A stretch of 34,882 bases of DNA from Hyphomicrobiales bacterium (GTDB taxonomy: Bacteria > Pseudomonadota > Alphaproteobacteria > Rhizobiales > Beijerinckiaceae), in the NCBI GenBank assembly GCA_028290405.1, contig JAQGJX010000078.1:1-34882 (forward strand), given 5' to 3'. This document shows positions 17,174 to 25,743 of this stretch, piece by piece. The stretch's first letter is position 1. The number at the start of each line of letters is the position of its first letter. Below the pieces are notes generated by a model. That model was not told the origin of the DNA. It saw nothing but the letters and a program-made list of their open reading frames with translations, and made no database searches. The position numbers and the translations under genes were made by a program.

Positions 17174-18361
17174 TTGACTCGCATCACTCGCAGATCGCTC
17201 ATGGCCGGCGCAGGCGCCGCGCTCGTCGCCACCGGCGCGCAGGCCCAGCAACAGGTCATCAAGATCGGCCTGATCTCCTCCCAGACGGGTCCCTTCGCGG
17301 CCGTCGGGCGCCAGCTGGAAGGCGGCGCGCGCGTCTACATGCAGAAATACGGCGACATGGTCGCGGGCAAGAAGATCGAGCTGATCGTGCGCGACGACAC
17401 CGGCGTCGCCGACCAGACGCGCCGCGTCGCCCAGGAACTCATCACCAACGACAAGGTGAACTTCATCGCGGGCTTCACGCTCACCCCCGGCGCCCTGGCG
17501 ACCGCGCCGCTCGCCACCCAGTCCAAGACCCCCATGGTGGTGATGCTGGGCGCGACCTCCATCATTCCCGACCGCTCGCCCTTCATCGTGCGCACCAGCC
17601 TTTCCATGGCGCAGCTCGGCATCCCGTACGGCGGCTGGATCGCCGACCAGGGCAACAAGACCATGGTGACCCTGGTGTCCGACTACGGCCCGGGCCAGGA
17701 CTTCGAAACGCTCGCGTCGCGCGGCTTCACCGAAAAGGGCGGCAAGGTGCTCGCCAACCTGCGCGCGCCGCTGGCCAATCCCGAGTTCGCCGCCTTCGTG
17801 CAGCGCGCCGTGGACCTGAAGCCGGACGCGCTCGTGATCTTCGTGCCCGCAGGCGGCATCGGGGCGGCGCTGATGAAGCAGCTCACCGAGCGCGGCGTGG
17901 CCCAGCAGGGCATCAAGATCTACGCGGAAGGCAGCCTGCTGGACGAGGACGTCATCAACAGCATGGGCGAATCTGTGATCGGCACGATCACCTCGCATAC
18001 CTATTCGCCGGCCCACGACAGCGCCCTCAACGCTGAATTCGTCGCCGCGTACCGCAAGGTGGCGGAAGGCCGCCGTCCCAATCTCGTGGCGGCTTATGCG
18101 TACGACGGCATGCACCTGATCTATGAGGCGCTGAAGAAGACCAACGGCTCCACGGACGGCGAGACCAACGTGAAGGCGATGCTGGGCCTCGAATGGGAGA
18201 GCCCGCGCGGACCCGTCAAGGTCGATCCCGACACCCGCGACCTGGTGCAGAACATCTACATCCGCCGCGCGGAACGGCGCGCGGACGGCGAGATCTGGAA
18301 CGTCGAGTTCGCCAACGTGCCGGCCGTGCGCGACGTGACGCGCATCCCCGGCGCGAAGTAG
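17174..18361 (+). CDS. Branched-chain amino acid-type ABC substrate-binding protein (LivK-like)
   Basis: A 395-residue type I periplasmic receptor. TTG 17174 is the best start: GGGAGG precedes it, and translation from here gives a twin-arginine-like export signal (TRITRRSLMAGAGAALVATGAQAQ); the next ATG (17201) would remove the arginines. The mature domain starts VIKIGLISSQTGPFAAVGRQLEGG, the hallmark of the LivJ/LivK family, with VADQTRRVAQELI and GAKK-like closing region. No Liv permease or ATPase genes are in the window, so it is an orphan that may use a transporter elsewhere. In Rhizobiales such orphan receptors often bind aromatic acids rather than amino acids. It lies 179 bases before a Rieske oxygenase on the same strand, supporting an aromatic ligand by inference. 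Confidence 0.88.
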   Translation: MTRITRRSLMAGAGAALVATGAQAQQQVIKIGLISSQTGPFAAVGRQLEGGARVYMQKYGDMVAGKKIELIVRDDTGVADQTRRVAQELITNDKVNFIAGFTLTPGALATAPLATQSKTPMVVMLGATSIIPDRSPFIVRTSLSMAQLGIPYGGWIADQGNKTMVTLVSDYGPGQDFETLASRGFTEKGGKVLANLRAPLANPEFAAFVQRAVDLKPDALVIFVPAGGIGAALMKQLTERGVAQQGIKIYAEGSLLDEDVINSMGESVIGTITSHTYSPAHDSALNAEFVAAYRKVAEGRRPNLVAAYAYDGMHLIYEALKKTNGSTDGETNVKAMLGLEWESPRGPVKVDPDTRDLVQNIYIRRAERRADGEIWNVEFANVPAVRDVTRIPGAK

Positions 18362-18373
18362 CGCTTACGTCCT

Positions 18374-18404
18374 GCCAGCGCCGCCGGTTCGCCGCGGCGC
18401 TGGC
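18374..18404 (+). terminator. Hairpin after the livK-like gene
   Basis: GCCAGCGCCGC (18374-18384) pairs perfectly with GCGGCGCTGGC (18394-18404) around a 9-base loop, starting 13 bases after the stop at 18361. Only a weak TTC follows, so it may be an attenuating or processing hairpin that lowers read-through into the Rieske oxygenase gene rather than a full terminator. Confidence 0.5.
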
Positions 18405-18540
18405 TTCGCCGCCGGACCGCGCGCCTCCCGGCGCGAGCTCTCAAGCCGCCCCGCGCCGGGGCGCGATTGCATTCACGGGCGTTCCGGCCTTATCCTTCCG
18501 GCAAACGCGCAAACACAGGCGCACAGCGGGAGAAACGCCC

Positions 18541-19620
18541 ATGGCCCAGTCGCATCCTGTCAAGGACAGCTTCGTCAACAACGCGTGGTACGTCGCCGCG
18601 TGGGACCGCGAGGTCACGCGCGAGCCGATGGCGCGCACCTATCTCAACCAGCCCGTGACGCTGTTCCGCCGCGAGGACGGAACGCCCGTCGCTCTCGAGG
18701 ATCGCTGCTGCCACCGCCATTATCCGCTGTCGCAAAGCAAGGTCGAGGGAAACAACATCCGCTGCGGCTATCATGGCCTGCTGTTCGACGCCGCGGGCGT
18801 GTGCATCGAAATTCCCGGGCAGGACCGCATTCCCCACGATGCGCGCGTGCGCTCCTATCCGACCGTCGAGAAATACGGCTGGGTGTGGATCTGGATGGGC
18901 GACCCGGCGCTGGCGGACGTCGCCAAGCTGCCGAACTGGTGGTGGTGCGAGCACAAGGACTGGGCGTTCACCAAGCCAGACATGCTCTACATCCCCTGCA
19001 ATTATCAGCTCGTGACCGACAACCTGCTCGACGTGACGCATCTGGCCTACGTGCACGCCACGTCGATCGGCACCGCGGCCATCACGGAGTTTCCGATCGC
19101 CGTGGACCGCTCCGACGAGCACGTGCGCATGACTCGCTGGGTCATCGACCGGCCGGCGCCCCCCATGTACCAGACGTTCGGGCAATTTCCCGGCACGGCG
19201 GACCGGGGCCAGATCGTGGAGTTCCGCCCGCCCGCCTTCACGGTCAACTTCGCCCAGGTGGCCGACCACGGCACCGGCGCGCCGGAAGGCCAGCAGGGCA
19301 CGCGCCGCATCGACCTGATGGCGCTCAGCGCGCCGACGCCGGAAACCGAGACCACGACGCATTACTTCTTCGGCTTCGTGCGCAATTTCGGCCTTGAGGA
19401 CCCCAAGCTCGAACAGATGATGGCGGTGAATTTCGTCAACGTGTTCAAGGAGGACGTGGGCGTCCTCACCGCCCAGCAGATGCGCATGGACTCCATGCCG
19501 GACGCGCCGCAAATCGACATCAGGGTGGACATCCCGCCCAACGCGGCGCGTCGCATCGTCAACCAGTTGCGGGCCGCCGAGCGCCAGACGCCCGGCGCGG
19601 TGGCGAACGCGGCGGAATAG
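18541..19620 (+). CDS. Rieske 2Fe-2S ring-hydroxylating/demethylating oxygenase, alpha subunit (VanA-like)
   Basis: A 359-residue oxygenase from ATG 18541 (GGGAGA upstream). The Rieske ligands are Cys56-x-His58 (in DRCCHRHYPLS) and Cys75-x2-His78 (in IRCGYHGL). The mononuclear iron motif is Asp164-x2-His167-x4-His172 in NLLDVTHLAYVH. The opening NAWYVAAWDREV and the length are typical of vanillate O-demethylase oxygenase and related single-component-alpha enzymes. It needs an electron-transfer reductase (VanB-like), not seen here. Substrate is unknown; aromatic ether cleavage or hydroxylation is expected. The upstream receptor gene on the same strand may supply substrate. Confidence 0.9.
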   Translation: MAQSHPVKDSFVNNAWYVAAWDREVTREPMARTYLNQPVTLFRREDGTPVALEDRCCHRHYPLSQSKVEGNNIRCGYHGLLFDAAGVCIEIPGQDRIPHDARVRSYPTVEKYGWVWIWMGDPALADVAKLPNWWWCEHKDWAFTKPDMLYIPCNYQLVTDNLLDVTHLAYVHATSIGTAAITEFPIAVDRSDEHVRMTRWVIDRPAPPMYQTFGQFPGTADRGQIVEFRPPAFTVNFAQVADHGTGAPEGQQGTRRIDLMALSAPTPETETTTHYFFGFVRNFGLEDPKLEQMMAVNFVNVFKEDVGVLTAQQMRMDSMPDAPQIDIRVDIPPNAARRIVNQLRAAERQTPGAVANAAE

Positions 19621-19664
19621 CCTGCGAACGCTCCCGCTCCTTGAGCAGGAAGCAAAGGAAAGGA

Positions 19665-19684
19665 CCGCCGGTTCGCACCGGCGG
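19665..19684. terminator. Hairpin between converging Rieske and OMP genes
   Basis: CCGCCGGT (19665-19672) pairs with ACCGGCGG (19677-19684) around a 4-base loop. On the minus strand a pyrimidine-rich TCCTTTCCTTT follows, which suits termination of the OMP transcript that ends at 19726; on the plus strand it could also stop the Rieske transcript. A bidirectional terminator is plausible. Confidence 0.55.
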
Positions 19685-19725
19685 CCCCGATCAATCGGAC
19701 GACAGCAAGCTGTGTCCAATTCAGC

Positions 19726-20532
19726 TCAGTACTTGGCGACGATTGCCGAGGGAGCCGATCCGCCGAAGCGATAATTCACGCCAAGGCGCGCGACATGAGC
19801 CACGTTCTGGATCTCGCCGCGACGGAAATCGGAGTTGTCCATCGCCGTGGCGAAGGCGGTGTACTTGCCAAAGTCGGCGTAGAGATATTCTGCGCGCACG
19901 GACCAGTTCGCGAAGACCTGGGCTTCGACGCCGCCGCCCAGCGTCCAGCCGGGCGTCCAGCGGTTGAGGCTGGCCACGGAGTTCTTGACGTCCCAGTACT
20001 GGCGCCTGTCGTCTCCTCCGTCCTTGTCGCCCGCAAACTGCGTTAGGTTCGCGTAAGCGAGGCCGCCCGTGGCGTAGGCGAGAACGCTGTCCGTCACAGC
20101 GTAGCCCGCGCGCGCGCGCAGGGTGCCGAACGCAGACATCTTCGTCAGCATGCCGTCGCCGCTTGAGTCGCCGTCGTAAGCGGCGAACGTTTCCTTCTTG
20201 ACGGCGGCGGCCGACAGGTCGGCTTCGGCGCCCAGCACGAAGCGGCCGGTCTGCCAGTTGTAGCCGACGCTCAGGCCGCCCATCATGCCGGAAGGCTTTT
20301 GCGTGAACGCGTCGGCGCCGTCGAACTGGTCGATGCCCAAGGGGGCGGTGTTGTCGTGAACCGTCGAACGCAGCTGCGTGTAGCCGCCCACGACGCCCGC
20401 GTAGAAGCCCGTCCATTGGCCGGCGGCGACGGCGAGGACAGGGGCGGCGGCCGCGCGGGACGGGAGGTCCGCCGCGACGGCCGCGAAGGGGGCGAGGCAG
20501 ACCGCGACGGCGGCCAGATGGGTCTTGAACAT
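19726..20532 (-). CDS. Outer-membrane beta-barrel protein (Omp25/Omp31-like)
   Basis: A 268-residue outer-membrane protein. ATG 20532 has GGAGAG just upstream and starts a clear signal peptide (MFKTHLAAVAVCLAPFAAVAADLP). The mature N-terminus goes into WTGFYAGVVGGYTQLRS, the standard first strand of small porin-like OMP_b-brl proteins. Later strands include GLSVGYNWQTGRFVLGAEADLS, FGTLRARAGYAVTDSVLAYATGGLAYANL, SVRAEYLYADFGKY and the closing VARLGVNYRFGG; the protein ends in an aromatic (Tyr). Such proteins are abundant structural barrels in Rhizobiales. The gene lies downstream of the catabolic operon on the same strand but has a separate 145-base leader with an inverted repeat, so it is probably regulated independently. 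Confidence 0.9.
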   Translation of the reverse strand: MFKTHLAAVAVCLAPFAAVAADLPSRAAAAPVLAVAAGQWTGFYAGVVGGYTQLRSTVHDNTAPLGIDQFDGADAFTQKPSGMMGGLSVGYNWQTGRFVLGAEADLSAAAVKKETFAAYDGDSSGDGMLTKMSAFGTLRARAGYAVTDSVLAYATGGLAYANLTQFAGDKDGGDDRRQYWDVKNSVASLNRWTPGWTLGGGVEAQVFANWSVRAEYLYADFGKYTAFATAMDNSDFRRGEIQNVAHVARLGVNYRFGGSAPSAIVAKY

Positions 20533-20596
20533 TATCTCTCCTGAAAGCAGCGGTTTAAGCCGCAGCAATCAGTAGTTAGCGGAAATAATGTAACCC

Positions 20597-20614
20597 GGCG
20601 GATCACATTCCGCC
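20597..20614 (-). promoter_or_regulatory. Inverted repeat upstream of the OMP gene at 20532
   Basis: GGCGGA (20597-20602) and TCCGCC (20609-20614) are perfect complements with a 6-base spacer, 65 bases before the OMP start on the minus strand and close to an AT-rich stretch (20582-20594) that could hold the -10 element. A repressor or activator site is possible. The arms are short and this is tentative. Confidence 0.3.
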
Positions 20615-20713
20615 GCCCGGCCGCTGATGTAGGCCGCTCGGCGCTAACGAAGGGCTACAGGATTCTCCGTGACGCGTGGGCCTGTTAAGGCGGCGCCACG
20701 GGCTTCATCGGCT

Positions 20714-21919
20714 TCAAGCCATGGACGCTTGCGCGCCGGGCACCTTGGTGACCTGATGGGCCTTCAGCAGCGGCAGCACCTCGCGCCCGAAGCGACGGAT
20801 CTGCTCGCGGAACATGTCGTGCGGCGGGGCGCCGAGGTTGACGTTCAGCAGCACCTGGTTGGCGCCCATCTGCTCGGCCTTCTCGATCAGCCGCTCGGCG
20901 ACTTCCTTGGGCGAGCCCCACGCGAGCGAACCGCTCTTCACCCGGGCCTCCACGTCGGAGGCCTCGGTGAGGCGGATCTTGGCGCGGTCCATCTCGGCGA
21001 ACGGCTTGTTCTCGGGACGCAGGTAGTCGAACGACGAGGAGGCGACGTAGCCGGCCTTGCCGAGCGCCTCCTTGGGCTGGTCGCTGCCGTGGTGCCAGAG
21101 CGTCTGCACGAAATACAGGTAGTAGGACATGTTCTCGCGCAGCGCCGCCTCCTGGCTTTCGGCCACGTAGGCGTCAGTGAACAGGCACAGGTGCTCGGGG
21201 GTGATCGTGTGGCCGTTGGCGGCGAGCTGCTCGCCGTAATAACCCACGATATCCTGCGTCACCCCCGGATGGCCCGCGGGCAGGACGGCGCTGAAGTTGT
21301 TGCGGCCCGCGAGCTGGATCGTCTCCTTGCTGCCCGTGAAGGGAATCCAGATGGGGGGATGGGGCTGGCGGTAGGGCCGCGGCCAGATGCTGATGTCCTT
21401 GAAGCTCCAGAACTTGCCTTCATAGGAGAACGTATCCTCCGTCCAGGCCTTGCAGATGATGTCCAGGGCCTCGTCGAAGCGGGCCCGCGATTCCGACATC
21501 GGCACGTCATAGACGCGGTATTCGCGCGGAACCCCGCGGGCGAAGCCCGAGAGGATGCGGCCTTCCGAAATGCAATCGGCCATCGCGAGCTCTTCGGCGA
21601 TGCGCAGCGGGTTGTGCAGCGGCAGCAGGTTGCCCAGCAGCAGGAACTCCAGCTTCTTGGTCATCCGCGCGCCCGCCACCGCCATCATGTTGGGCGACAC
21701 CATCAGGCCGTGCGGGGTGGTGTGATGCTCGTTCAGCCCCACGCCGTCGAAGCCCAGCTCCTCCATTTCGTTCCAGATCTCGAAATGTTCGGCGTAGGTC
21801 CGGGCGGCGATCTTCGGATCGAAGTTCTTGCCCGGCAGCGGATAGGGGATGTAGCGGTCGGCTTTGTACTCGTCGAAGTGCTTCCCGTATGGAAGCAGGT
21901 CCATCAGATACACTTTCAT
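20714..21919 (-). CDS. Luciferase-like flavin-dependent monooxygenase (LLM family)
   Basis: A 401-residue enzyme of the bacterial luciferase superfamily, a TIM-barrel monooxygenase using FMNH2 delivered by a separate flavin reductase. Start at ATG 21919 (AGGGAA upstream). Family marks are LGFDGVGLNEHHTTPHG (55-71), the strand LEFLLLGNLLPLHNPLRIAEELAMAD (90-115) and SEGRILSGFARGVPREY (118-134). The central FSYEGKFWSFKDISIWPRPYRQPHPPIWI is the usual flavin-shielding insert. The C-terminal region RLIEKAEQMGANQVLLNVNLGAP is typical. It follows the Rieske oxygenase gene by 79 bases and ends the catabolic run. Substrates in this group range from long-chain aldehydes to sulfonates, terpenes and xenobiotics, so none can be assigned. 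Confidence 0.9.
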   Translation of the reverse strand: MKVYLMDLLPYGKHFDEYKADRYIPYPLPGKNFDPKIAARTYAEHFEIWNEMEELGFDGVGLNEHHTTPHGLMVSPNMMAVAGARMTKKLEFLLLGNLLPLHNPLRIAEELAMADCISEGRILSGFARGVPREYRVYDVPMSESRARFDEALDIICKAWTEDTFSYEGKFWSFKDISIWPRPYRQPHPPIWIPFTGSKETIQLAGRNNFSAVLPAGHPGVTQDIVGYYGEQLAANGHTITPEHLCLFTDAYVAESQEAALRENMSYYLYFVQTLWHHGSDQPKEALGKAGYVASSSFDYLRPENKPFAEMDRAKIRLTEASDVEARVKSGSLAWGSPKEVAERLIEKAEQMGANQVLLNVNLGAPPHDMFREQIRRFGREVLPLLKAHQVTKVPGAQASMA

Positions 21920-21998
21920 CGGATATTCCCTGGAATCTTCGGCCCTTCAGGGCGCGTGAACGGGTTTGGAGCGCCAGGCCGGCGCCAGGGCGGGGCGA

Positions 21999-23078
21999 TC
22001 AGGCCGTCACCGGCTCGTGATCCTCCACGATGATCGGCACGGGCGCCTGCACGCAGCGGGGATCGGCGATCTCGGCCGCGACGGCGCGCGACAGAAGGCG
22101 GCGGGCCTGGATGGGGGCCGCGTCCACCGCGACAGTGACCTGTGGAATGTGCGGCTCGCCATATTCGAGCAGCGCCTTCTGCTGCATCTCCAGCATCGCC
22201 TTGTCTTCGTTGAACGTGAACCGCGTCGCCTCGATGGTGTATTGCGTGATGTCGGGCTCGTTGAGGCGGTAGTTGCGGCATGTCGCCCAGAAGTAGTGGG
22301 ACGTGTGCTGCGTCTCCGGCGTAATTATGTGCAGCACGCGGTGCACGAACGCGCGGCTGCGGTCGCCCCCCACCGGGTAGAACCCGGCCTCGGTGACGTG
22401 CAGCCCGGCGGGCATGTAGATCGCCGTCTGCCACCTGTCGATGCGGCCCTCATAGCCCAGCAGGCGCCGGAAGAACGGCGGCGGATCGATGTCGGGCATC
22501 TCCCGATGGGCGCGGATGACGCGCTCCCGGTCGATCAGCGCACGCACGGGGCTGTCGGCGACGGCGGCGTTCCCGATGGTGTGCTTGTGGATGTAGGTCT
22601 CGTGGGAGAGATCGAGCAGGTTGTCGGTCACCAGCCGGAAATCGCATTCCATGTGGTGGTAGCCGTTGCTCGGCGTCCAGCCCGGGTCGTCCATCCAGTG
22701 CAGGTCGGGGATCAGCGCGGGGTCGGCGAGGTCCGCGTCGCCCAGCCATGCCCAGACGACGTTGTAGCGCTCGACGACCGGATAGGTTTGGACGCGGGCG
22801 TTTGGGGGAATGCGCGTCTCGCCCGGCACCAGCTGGCACGCGCCGTCGGGGCCGAACTCCAGCCCGTGATAGCCGCAGCGGACGCGGTCGCCCTTCAGCT
22901 CGCCGGCCGAAAGAGGCACGAGCCGGTGGGGGCAGCGGTCCGCCATGGCGACGGCCACGCCGTCCTGCGTGCGGTAGAACACCAGGCGCTCGTTGAGCAC
23001 GCGGCGCGCCAGGAGGCTGCGGCCGATTTCATGCGGGAAGGCCACCACCTGCCAGCTGTTGCGGATCCACGTCTGCAT
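21999..23078 (-). CDS. Rieske 2Fe-2S oxygenase, alpha subunit (VanA-like), second complete copy
   Basis: A 359-residue oxygenase. ATG 23078 is preceded by GGAG. Rieske ligands are Cys49-x-His51 (DRCPHRLVPLS) and Cys68-x2-His71 (RCGYHGLEF); the iron site is Asp156-x2-His159-x4-His164 in NLLDLSHETYIH. It begins TWIRNSWQVVAFPHEI and has the C-terminal AVDAAPIQARRLLSRAVAAE helix seen in VanA relatives. It has the same length as the oxygenase at 18541, but the sequence is clearly different, so it is not a recent duplicate. It sits between tctC-like and LLM genes in the minus-strand run. A reductase component is again absent. Confidence 0.91.
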   Translation of the reverse strand: MQTWIRNSWQVVAFPHEIGRSLLARRVLNERLVFYRTQDGVAVAMADRCPHRLVPLSAGELKGDRVRCGYHGLEFGPDGACQLVPGETRIPPNARVQTYPVVERYNVVWAWLGDADLADPALIPDLHWMDDPGWTPSNGYHHMECDFRLVTDNLLDLSHETYIHKHTIGNAAVADSPVRALIDRERVIRAHREMPDIDPPPFFRRLLGYEGRIDRWQTAIYMPAGLHVTEAGFYPVGGDRSRAFVHRVLHIITPETQHTSHYFWATCRNYRLNEPDITQYTIEATRFTFNEDKAMLEMQQKALLEYGEPHIPQVTVAVDAAPIQARRLLSRAVAAEIADPRCVQAPVPIIVEDHEPVTA

Positions 23079-23109
23079 GCGTTCTCCATCGCCCCCTTGG
23101 GCCCCAAGC

Positions 23110-24081
23110 CTAGCGCAGCTTGATATTGTTCTCGATGACGATTTTGCGCCAGCGGGCTTCTTCGGCGCGCACGTAGCGGTCGAGGTCTTCGGGCGCGCCC
23201 GGCGCCGTCACGAGCCCCTCGGACTCCACCCGCTTCTGGAACGCCGCCGACGTGATGATCTTGTTGAGCGCCGCGTTCAGCTTGCCGATCGCCGCCGCGG
23301 GCACGCCTGCTGGCGCATAGACGCCGTACCAGCTTTCCACCGCATAGCCGGGCACGCCGCTGTCGGCGATCGTGGGCACGTTCGGCAGGGGGGAGGCGCC
23401 TGCGGGCGCGGTCGTCGCCACCGCGTGGAACTCGCCGCCCGCCACAAGCGCGGTCACGGCGGCGGACGTGCCGAAGATCATGTCCACGTCGCCGCCGATG
23501 ATGTCGGTGAGCGCCTGCGCGACGCCCCGATAGGGCACGTGCACCATCTGCACGCCCGCCAAGTTCTTGAACAGTTCGCCCGCCAGATGCGCGGACGTGC
23601 CGAGCCCCTGCGAGGCGTACGTCAGGCTCCCGGGCTTGGCCTTTTCGGCCGCGATGATGTCGCGCACTGTCTTCAGGCGCGACTTGGGGCTCACCACGAG
23701 CACGTTGAACGAACGCCCGATGAGGCCCACGGGGGCGAAGTCCTTCCCGGTGTCGTACGGAAGGGACGGTTGCAGGCTGGGGTTCAGCGAATGGGCGAAG
23801 GAGGCGAGCACCAGCGTGTAGCCGTCCGGCGCGCTCTTGGCGACCGCGTCGGTGCCGATGATGGTGCCGCCGCCGGCCTTGTTCTCGATGACCACCGGCT
23901 GGCCAAGCTCGGCGGTGAACCCCGCGCCCACAACGCGGGCGATGAGGTCGACGCCGCCCCCGGGGGGAAACGGCACCACGATTTTCAGCGGCCGGTCGGG
24001 AAAGTCCGCCCGCGCCGGAAGAGCCCCGGGGCCCGCCAGAATTCCTGCGCACGCCAGCGCCGCCGCCCACACCCTCTTCAC
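23110..24081 (-). CDS. Tripartite tricarboxylate transporter-type receptor (Bug/TctC family)
   Basis: A 323-residue periplasmic receptor. GTG 24081 is chosen because a signal peptide begins right there (VKRVWAAALACAGILAGPGALPARA) and GGTGG lies upstream; the reading frame stays open further 5' only as antisense shadow. Bug hallmarks are FPDRPLKIVVPFPPGGGVDLIAR, PVVIENKAGGG, AKSAPDGYTLV, HVPYRG and LPNVPTIADSGVPGY. The family binds carboxylated or amide ligands (citrate, nicotinate, terephthalate and others). No TctA/TctB membrane genes are in the window, so it is an orphan. Its place in the oxygenase/amidohydrolase run suggests it captures the pathway substrate. Confidence 0.9.
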   Translation of the reverse strand: MKRVWAAALACAGILAGPGALPARADFPDRPLKIVVPFPPGGGVDLIARVVGAGFTAELGQPVVIENKAGGGTIIGTDAVAKSAPDGYTLVLASFAHSLNPSLQPSLPYDTGKDFAPVGLIGRSFNVLVVSPKSRLKTVRDIIAAEKAKPGSLTYASQGLGTSAHLAGELFKNLAGVQMVHVPYRGVAQALTDIIGGDVDMIFGTSAAVTALVAGGEFHAVATTAPAGASPLPNVPTIADSGVPGYAVESWYGVYAPAGVPAAAIGKLNAALNKIITSAAFQKRVESEGLVTAPGAPEDLDRYVRAEEARWRKIVIENNIKLR

Positions 24082-24170
24082 GTTTCCACCCGCCTTTGCT
24101 GCGTCTCGCGCGTGAGCCGGAACCTGCCTGACTTGCGCGCGCCCCGCAAGGCGCAGGGCGCGCCTGCGGC

Positions 24171-25634
24171 CTATTGCGGATTCGCCCCCGAGGCGGCGCC
24201 GTCCAGCACGGCCTTGCGCCAGCCGGCCTTCTCGACGATGTAGTCGCGCGAGGCCGCGATGCGCTTTTGCAGCGCAGCCATGTCCACGCCCGTCAGCCGC
24301 CCTTCGCTCACCAGGATCCTGCCCGCCACCATCACGGTGTCGACGTTGCTGGTGTCCATGCCGGTGACGATGGCCCCATAGGCGTTGTTCAGCGGCATGA
24401 CGTTCGCCATGTCGGTGCGCAGGAGGACGAGATCGGCGTCCTTGCCGGGCGTGATCGAGCCGGTGCGCGACTCCGCCGCGTTGCAGCGCGCGCCCTCGAT
24501 GGTCGCCATGGCGACGACCTCCTTGGCGGTGAGCAGGGGCGGCAGGTCCTTCTCCTCCCGGATCGCGCGCTCGTTGATGAGCATGCGCTGCAGGGTGAAG
24601 GTTGCGCGCATCTGCGAGAACATGTCCGAACTCATGGTCGTCTCGACGTCGCTGGACAGGCTGGGGCGAATCCCGTGGTCCAGCGCCTGCTGCAGCGGCG
24701 GCGTTCCGTGGCGCATCGTCATCTCGATGGGCACCGCCAGGGACAGCGACCCGCCCGTCTCCTTCACGCGCTTCATGTGCTCGGGCCTGGCGTTCGTGAA
24801 ATGAATGTAGACGTTGTCGGGCCCCATCAATCCCTCGTCGCCGAGCTTGATGACGGCGGCTGGCGCGACGGCCGCGACCGAACCCACCACGTGGGTGTAG
24901 AGCCGCAGGCCCATCTTGCGGGCGAGCAGCCACTGGTTCTTGTCGATGGCGGCCCCGAAGGCGAGCGTCACCAATTGATCGGACGAGGCGAAGTGCTGCT
25001 TCTGGATGCGCTCGATATCGCCGGGGAACTGCGCCGAGGGGGTATAGCCGCGCGAATAGGCGTGGACCGCCCTTATGCCGCTCTCCTTGAAGGCGCCGAT
25101 CATGGCGTCCGAATGTTCCGGCGAGTTGGAGACCTGCGACAGGTCCGTGACGTGGGTGACGCCGGAGGTGAGCGAACGCAACGCCCCCGAGAGCACGCCG
25201 TCGTAGGCGTCCTGAGCGCGGAACAGCGGCGTCGCCTTGGCGACGATGTCGCGGAAGTAATCCTCCAGCAGGCCGTTGCCGAGAATGTTGCGCAGGGCGC
25301 TCTGGTAGAAATGGTGATGAGTGTCGCAGAAGCCCGGAAGGACGATGCGGTCGCTCGCATCGATGACCGTCGCTTCCGCCGTGATGTCGGGACGCACGGC
25401 GACGATGCGGCGGCCTTCCACCAGAACGTCGGCGCGCTCGAAGTCCCCCAGCGCCGGGTCCATGGTCAGCACGAGCCCGTTCTTGAAGAGGTAGCGGCCT
25501 TCGCGCGGCTGCGGCGCCTGCGCCATGGCGGGAGCGCCAAACCCGAGCGCCGCCGACATGGCGCCCGCCGAGGCGCCCGCCAGGACGGCGCGGCGCGAGA
25601 GACGCTGGTTCAATGCGTGTGATGATCCTGCCAT
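24171..25634 (-). CDS. Amidohydrolase-superfamily metalloenzyme with twin-arginine signal
   Basis: A 487-residue hydrolase of the Atz/TrzN/cytosine-deaminase branch. ATG 25634 is preceded by GAGGAGGAA and yields a TAT signal (RLSRRAVLAGASAGAMSAALGFGAPAMAQA, residues 11-40), so the folded metalloenzyme should be exported to the periplasm. Metal-site residues: His106 and His108 in FCDTHHHFYQ, His248 in LYTHVVG, His278 in YIHFTN, and Asp329 in LSSDVE. The C-terminal PGKDADLVLLRTD segment is the usual composite-domain return. It should cleave an amide, imine or C-N/C-Cl bond; the substrate is unknown. It heads a minus-strand run with tctC-like, Rieske and LLM genes, 109 bases after the alpha/beta hydrolase. 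Confidence 0.9.
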   Translation of the reverse strand: MAGSSHALNQRLSRRAVLAGASAGAMSAALGFGAPAMAQAPQPREGRYLFKNGLVLTMDPALGDFERADVLVEGRRIVAVRPDITAEATVIDASDRIVLPGFCDTHHHFYQSALRNILGNGLLEDYFRDIVAKATPLFRAQDAYDGVLSGALRSLTSGVTHVTDLSQVSNSPEHSDAMIGAFKESGIRAVHAYSRGYTPSAQFPGDIERIQKQHFASSDQLVTLAFGAAIDKNQWLLARKMGLRLYTHVVGSVAAVAPAAVIKLGDEGLMGPDNVYIHFTNARPEHMKRVKETGGSLSLAVPIEMTMRHGTPPLQQALDHGIRPSLSSDVETTMSSDMFSQMRATFTLQRMLINERAIREEKDLPPLLTAKEVVAMATIEGARCNAAESRTGSITPGKDADLVLLRTDMANVMPLNNAYGAIVTGMDTSNVDTVMVAGRILVSEGRLTGVDMAALQKRIAASRDYIVEKAGWRKAVLDGAASGANPQ

Positions 25635-25743
25635 GACGGTCGTTCCTCCTCGGCGGCGCGCGCGTCTCGTTGAATGGACGCGCGAAGCCCAGTCAGGGTG
25701 GCCCCGTTCGAGGATTTTCACAAGGCGCCACCGCTCGGACGGC

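Noticed and set aside
24082-24933. N-terminal extension of the TctC-type frame upstream of 24081
   Set aside because: It overlaps the amidohydrolase gene on the same strand in another frame, and the signal peptide begins at GTG 24081.
20669-25622. Several long plus-strand open frames opposite the LLM, Rieske, TctC and amidohydrolase genes
   Set aside because: All four minus-strand genes have clear family motifs, starts and ribosome-binding sites; the plus frames are shadows.
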